DNA of 36,859 bases from contig DUMW01000099.1 of the NCBI GenBank assembly GCA_012839765.1, forward strand, positions 1 through 36,859, written 5' to 3'. The notes below the pieces were generated by a model. It worked only from the letters and a program-made list of their open reading frames with translations, was not told the origin of the DNA and did no database searches. Below, piece after piece: positions 34,002 through 36,859 of this stretch. Position 1 is the stretch's first letter. Every line of letters begins with the position of its first letter. The position numbers were made by a program, and so were the translations under genes. The stretch is from Bacillota bacterium. GTDB lineage: Bacteria > Bacillota > Limnochordia > DUMW01.

Positions 34002-34472
34002 CTAGTGACCAATCTTTCCGGCTTGGACCGGTTGGTCCCCACTAAGCAGTTGACCAAGGAGGCTCGAGATCGTAGTCAGGATTCCCCTCGATTCCGCGGG
34101 AGCACTCGGCTCAACGGCGGATGGGGACTTGGTAGGCAAATCCACTACGATCCGTTGGGGTTCCGGGGGCTCCACCATTCCTATGCGTTCTTTCGCCAAT
34201 TGTTCGATCCGTTGGGGAGAGCTCGCAATGGCCTTCTGCAGGCGCAAATGCTGATTCACCATGATCAATTCGTCCAGTTCCGCCTGCAACCGATCCCGCT
34301 CGTAACCCAGAGAGACAATCTGCCACGTTTGATAGATATATCCCAGTGAAGCGATGGCAATTAGAAGAAAACTTATCCCGATACAAAAAAGGGGATTGAG
34401 TTTACGACGACGCTTAGGTGATTGAGTGGTGGCTCCCACCTCTTCAATGATCGCTCTTACACATGGATCCAT
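34002..34472 (-). CDS. ftsL: Cell division protein FtsL
   Basis: A 156-residue bitopic protein. It has a basic cytoplasmic part (KRRRK near 20-24), one membrane helix (about 28-46), then a coiled coil (about 52-80) and the RIEQLAKERIGMVEP motif (about 87-101) typical of FtsL/DivIC. A proline- and serine-rich tail of about 45 residues follows and is longer than usual. FtsL bridges FtsQ/DivIC to FtsW-FtsI. Sequence identity in this family is low, so the call depends on topology and its place between rsmH and the PBP. The start codon has no clear ribosome site. Confidence 0.85.
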   Translation of the reverse strand: MDPCVRAIIEEVGATTQSPKRRRKLNPLFCIGISFLLIAIASLGYIYQTWQIVSLGYERDRLQAELDELIMVNQHLRLQKAIASSPQRIEQLAKERIGMVEPPEPQRIVVDLPTKSPSAVEPSAPAESRGILTTISSLLGQLLSGDQPVQAGKIGH

Positions 34473-34542
34473 GTCTTATCGGCTTAGGCTCTCTTCCGGA
34501 GCGATAAGCCTACCCCCTCCCCTATCCTTTGCAATATCCTGC

Positions 34543-35484
34543 TTAGATTTTCTCAATAACCCGCAAACTGGCACTTCTGGATCGTGGGTTCTCCGCCAAT
34601 TCTTCCGTAGTTGGACGCACTGGACGGGATGTAACGATCCTAGCCTGCTCTCGCTGCTGGCAAACACAGGGCAGGTGTTTCGGACACTGACAGCCCCCCA
34701 CTAGCTCCCGAAACCGCTGTTTCACGATCCGATCTTCCAGAGAATGAAAACTAATTACCGCCAATCGTCCACCAGGTACCAGCAGATCGAAAGCCTGTCC
34801 GAGGCCCTTTTCTAGATTCGCCAGTTCGTTATTCACCGCAATACGCAGGGCCTGAAATGTGCGTCGAGCCGGGTGGGGCCCGCTCCGCCGTGCGTTCGCG
34901 GGAATCGCCGCTTTGATTATCTCCACCAGTTCGGTGGTAGTGGTAATCGGCGTCCTTTGCCGCTGGTTCACGATAAACTGAGCAATGCGCCGCGCCCATC
35001 TTTCCTCCCCGTAATCGCGGATGATCCTGGTAAGCTCATCCACACTCAACCGATTGACAAGTTCTGCCGCAGTTACAGTGGCATTACGATTCATCCGCAT
35101 ATCTAAAGGAGCACCGTGCTGATAGCTGAAGCCTCTAGATGGATCATCCAACTGGGGCGAAGAGACCCCGATATCCATCAAAATGGCCACGGCCCCAGGG
35201 AAATCAGGGAAATGGGCGGCGATCAAAGTGGAGAGTTCCCCGAAGTTTCCATGGATATACTGTATACGTCCTTCATAGGCGGCCAACCGTTTTCTCGTCT
35301 CGGCGATGGCCTGCTCATCCTGGTCGATACCGATCACACACAGTGGCGAGTTTTTCAAAACAGCTTCGGTATGTCCACCCCGGCCTAGGGTGCAATCAAT
35401 AAACCAACCTTCTTGGCCGGAATCGATTCGCAAGTATTCCAGTATCTCGTTAAGTAACACTGGCTTATGCTCGTAACCTTGCAC
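34543..35484 (-). CDS. rsmH: 16S rRNA (cytosine-1402-N4)-methyltransferase RsmH
   Basis: A SAM-dependent methyltransferase that modifies C1402 of 16S rRNA at the P site. The 313-residue protein starts YEHKPVLLNEILEYL, with the SAM-binding block DCTLGRGGHTEAVL (about 30-43), DIGVSSPQLDDPSRGFSY (about 105-122), and PHPARRTFQALRIAVN (about 204-219). A C-terminal cluster of four cysteines (CQCPKHLPCVC) follows. The start is GTG with GGAGG at 8 nt. It is the second dcw gene, after mraZ. Confidence 0.97.
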   Translation of the reverse strand: MQGYEHKPVLLNEILEYLRIDSGQEGWFIDCTLGRGGHTEAVLKNSPLCVIGIDQDEQAIAETRKRLAAYEGRIQYIHGNFGELSTLIAAHFPDFPGAVAILMDIGVSSPQLDDPSRGFSYQHGAPLDMRMNRNATVTAAELVNRLSVDELTRIIRDYGEERWARRIAQFIVNQRQRTPITTTTELVEIIKAAIPANARRSGPHPARRTFQALRIAVNNELANLEKGLGQAFDLLVPGGRLAVISFHSLEDRIVKQRFRELVGGCQCPKHLPCVCQQREQARIVTSRPVRPTTEELAENPRSRSASLRVIEKI

Positions 35485-35508
35485 CGCCTTTTCCTCCGTC
35501 CTTCTTCT

Positions 35509-35940
35509 CTAAATGCCAAGGTCCACAATCTTTTCGGCGATCTCATTGAAGGATGCCGCAGACTCCGACATATATTCTTCCCACCGTTCCTGGGACCACA
35601 ATTCCACCCGATTGGACACTCCAATCACCACAACATCCTTATCCAGTTGGGCGTAACTGCGGAGGTTGCTGGGAATCATGATCCGACCTTGCTTGTCCAG
35701 CTGGCATTCAGCTGCACCGGAGAAAAAGAAACGGACAAAGGCCCGGGCGTCAGCCTTCGTGAGGGGAAGTGCCTTCAATTTTTGTTCCAAGGCCTTCCAT
35801 TCATCCATGGGATAGATGAACACACAATTATCCAGGCCACGGGTAACGACGAAAGTATCACCCAAAAGCTCCCGGAACTTGGCGGGTATGAACAAACGAC
35901 CCTTACTGTCCAGTGTGTGCGTATATTCCCCCATGAACAT
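35509..35940 (-). CDS. mraZ: Transcriptional regulator MraZ
   Basis: A 143-residue AbrB-fold DNA-binding protein that forms rings and represses its own dcw operon. Two related halves are visible: the start [19 protein letters not shown] and a second [14 protein letters not shown] near 90-103. The start is set at ATG 35940, giving the usual family length and start. A GTG at 35952 in frame abuts the GAGGGG site too closely. Three evenly spaced operator boxes lie 30-55 bp upstream. Confidence 0.95.
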   Translation of the reverse strand: MFMGEYTHTLDSKGRLFIPAKFRELLGDTFVVTRGLDNCVFIYPMDEWKALEQKLKALPLTKADARAFVRFFFSGAAECQLDKQGRIMIPSNLRSYAQLDKDVVVIGVSNRVELWSQERWEEYMSESAASFNEIAEKIVDLGI

Positions 35941-35970
35941 GGGCCGTTGCACCCCCCTCGGTGTCTAGTT

Positions 35971-35996
35971 CACCACTTCTCCCCACTTTCCCCCAC
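35971..35996 (-). promoter_or_regulatory. MraZ operator: three 10-bp-spaced GTGG boxes
   Basis: On the minus strand GTGGGG (35996-35991), GTGGGG (35986-35981) and GTGGTG (35976-35971) are spaced by exactly 10 bp, one helical turn. Direct GTGGG-type repeats at this spacing are the known MraZ target, so negative autoregulation of the dcw cluster is expected. A possible -35 TTGATA lies at 36043-36038, without a convincing -10. Confidence 0.75.
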
Positions 35997-36199
35997 CGGG
36001 TAGTGACATTTTCGGTACATGAGAGAAAAATCCTGCCTATCAACTCAACTTTTTCAGCTTGGAAAGACTCCGGGCAAAAAGAATGGCAGTAGTAATTGAG
36101 GAAATGGATGAGAACCGTTGCGGGAGGGCAAATCTAGGATACTATTGTCGGTTTACTGGTTATAGTGATCGTATCTATCAGTCGGTAGTAGCTGAACAA

Positions 36200-36362
36200 G
36201 TAAGCTTCACGCCTCCCCGTAGGGGCAACCTAATGCGTGAATGCCCACCGGTCCGCCAAGATGACTTCTCAGTTTAAACCCCCACGTAGGGAGGCGACTT
36301 AAAAGAGCGGGGCATCTGGCCCCGCCACCTAGATTTCAATCCACGCCCCGCGTGGGGGCGAC
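36200..36362 (-). CRISPR. Remnant CRISPR array: one intact repeat, two degenerate repeats
   Basis: The minus strand at 36362-36333 reads GTCGCCCCCACGCGGGGC followed by GTGGATTGAAAT. This is the GC-rich hairpin repeat class ending in ATTGAAA(C/T), common with type I-C systems. Toward lower coordinates come a 27-nt degenerate copy (36298-36272), starting GTCGCC and ending TTTAAAC, and a poorer copy around 36229-36200. The repeat starts are 64 and 69 bp apart, normal for a repeat plus a 33-37-nt spacer. Decay increases away from the leader, as expected for the old end of an array. The first spacer position (36332-36299, 34 nt) is occupied by a terminator-like hairpin. Confidence 0.65.
36299..36325 (-). 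terminator. Intrinsic terminator in the first-spacer position
   Basis: On the minus strand GCGGGGC-CAGAT-GCCCCGC (36325-36307) is followed directly by TCTTTT. A perfect 7-bp GC stem plus T tract is a good rho-independent terminator. It would end transcription of the CRISPR remnant right after the single intact repeat and shield the dcw promoter region. Confidence 0.7.
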
Positions 36363-36524
36363 TGTAGGGGTCTCAAACCCGCTTCACTGAAGGTTTTTTG
36401 GCCGATTTTTGCGAGTCTCATGAAAATGCTTTTTATCTTAACAGGAAGAACTTACAAAAAGAGAGCCAAACCATTTAACAGAGGGGGGATCGAACCTCCT
36501 AGTGATTTCATGTAAGCTTGAGGT
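36363..36524 (-). promoter_or_regulatory. CRISPR leader
   Basis: An AT-rich stretch between the cas2 remnant and the first intact repeat, with runs such as GCAAAAATCGGCCAAAAAACC shortly before the repeat. Position (after cas2, before GTCGC), base composition and the G/A-rich tail are those of a CRISPR leader. No clear promoter hexamers could be fixed. Confidence 0.55.
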
Positions 36525-36731
36525 TCACAATCCTAGAGCCTTCAGGATCGCAAGTCTTCTTCGCCCAACGCACCAATCTCCTGTCCAGTTCTTCTCTAGT
36601 AATAGTAACAGCCGACGACTGTCATGTTTCAGATCGATTGTTGACTCCAGTTCAGCTGGCAGCATCGTCCGTAGTGCTGGATCAACAGGACACTCAAATA
36701 CAGAGTACCGTACCGCTTCTTTAACCTTCAC
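36525..36731 (-). pseudogene. cas2: Truncated CRISPR-associated protein Cas2
   Basis: A 68-codon frame starting at GTG. From residue 7 it reads YSVFECPVDPA, followed by ELESTIDLKHDSRRLLLLL and KNW. This is the central and C-terminal part of Cas2 (beta-3 SVFEC motif, then ID, DS-R and NW landmarks). The N-terminal 30-35 residues with the catalytic aspartate strand (LVTYDV-type) are missing. Upstream, the frame runs into the end of cas6, not into cas1. It cannot support adaptation. The frame still ends normally just before the leader, so the damage looks like one deletion removing everything between cas6 and the middle of cas2. Confidence 0.72.
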
Positions 36732-36859
36732 ATCCTATCAATTGCACACAACCCCAACCACCACTATTCTTGCTGCCGAATCCTGCGTCCAAGCCCATCT
36801 GCAGCAACTCTCTAGGCCCCGTCGCACGAAAAGTCCCCCACCATCCCTTGGTGGGCATC
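36721..36859 (-). CDS. cas6: C-terminal end of Cas6 (cut by window edge)
   Basis: An open frame enters from beyond the right edge and stops at 36721-36723. Its last 45 residues include GWWGTFRATGPRELLQMGLD and GFGSKNSGGWGC. The GxGSKNSxGxG block is the glycine-rich C-terminal signature of Cas6, the crRNA-processing endoribonuclease of type I (non I-C) and type III systems. Whether the rest of cas6 is intact cannot be told here. It overlaps the cas2 remnant by 11 bp. A Cas6 beside a GC-hairpin repeat of I-C appearance is unusual, since I-C systems process with Cas5. Confidence 0.75.
   Translation of the reverse strand, partial: MPTKGWWGTFRATGPRELLQMGLDAGFGSKNSGGWGCVQLIGCEG

Noticed and set aside
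36059-36277. 72-codon plus-strand frame upstream of mraZ
   Set aside because: It runs through the degenerate CRISPR repeats and has no ribosome site or recognisable domain.

Overview
The window comes from a spore-forming, monoderm Bacillota (Firmicutes) bacterium with fairly GC-rich DNA. It carries engulfment and forespore/mother-cell genes (spoIIP, spoIIR, spoIIGA, sigE, sigG, ytaF, a spoVD-type PBP) and a MurE with the DNPR motif of meso-diaminopimelate ligases. GTG and TTG starts are common. The lineage resembles deep-branching Clostridia/Limnochordia, but I cannot place it further from sequence alone.

Layout. 1-3.0 kb: a membrane diguanylate cyclase (+), a YtaF-type membrane protein (-) whose Shine-Dalgarno lies in a strong hairpin, a 0.7 kb stretch with only broken reading frames, and a small secreted protein (-). 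3.0-9.3 kb: an unexplained intergenic stretch, tRNA-Ala(CGC), an orphan solute-binding protein, a membrane-anchored serine hydrolase, and an SNF2 helicase with a small partner protein (YqhH/YqhG-like). 9.3-16.4 kb (-): spoIIP, rodZ-like, ftsK/spoIIIE, pgeF, nrdR, ylmC/ymxH and spoIIR. 16.4-19.0 kb: sigG (-), diverging from spoIIGA-sigE (+). 19.0-36.0 kb (-): a division and cell-wall (dcw) cluster. In transcription order it is mraZ-rsmH-ftsL-spoVD/ftsI-murE-murF-mraY-ftsW-murG-murC-murB-murA-ftsQ-ftsA-ftsZ, with MraZ-type operator boxes upstream. murD, usually found between mraY and ftsW, is missing. 36.2-36.86 kb (-): the remains of a CRISPR-Cas locus. These are the C-terminal end of Cas6 at the window edge, a Cas2 lacking its N-terminal third, an AT-rich leader, one good repeat, an intrinsic terminator in the first-spacer position and two degenerate repeats.

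How the genes work together. The dcw genes make lipid II (MurA, B, C, E, F, MraY, MurG) and feed it to the divisome (FtsW, FtsI/SpoVD, FtsL, FtsQ, FtsA, FtsZ). The neighbouring genes use the same septum for sporulation. SpoIIE-type chromosome pumping is done by the FtsK/SpoIIIE translocase, septal peptidoglycan is thinned by SpoIIP, and SpoIIR signals to SpoIIGA, which matures pro-SigE. SigG then takes over in the forespore. sigG and spoIIR are adjacent and share a promoter that reads as SigF/SigG type, while spoIIP has a SigE-like promoter, which fits their expected cell compartments.

The most unusual items are the collapsed CRISPR-Cas locus beside the dcw promoter, the absence of murD, the flipped spoIIGA-sigE pair, the structured region upstream of nrdR and the sequestering hairpin in front of ytaF. 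No clearly new multi-gene system was seen.
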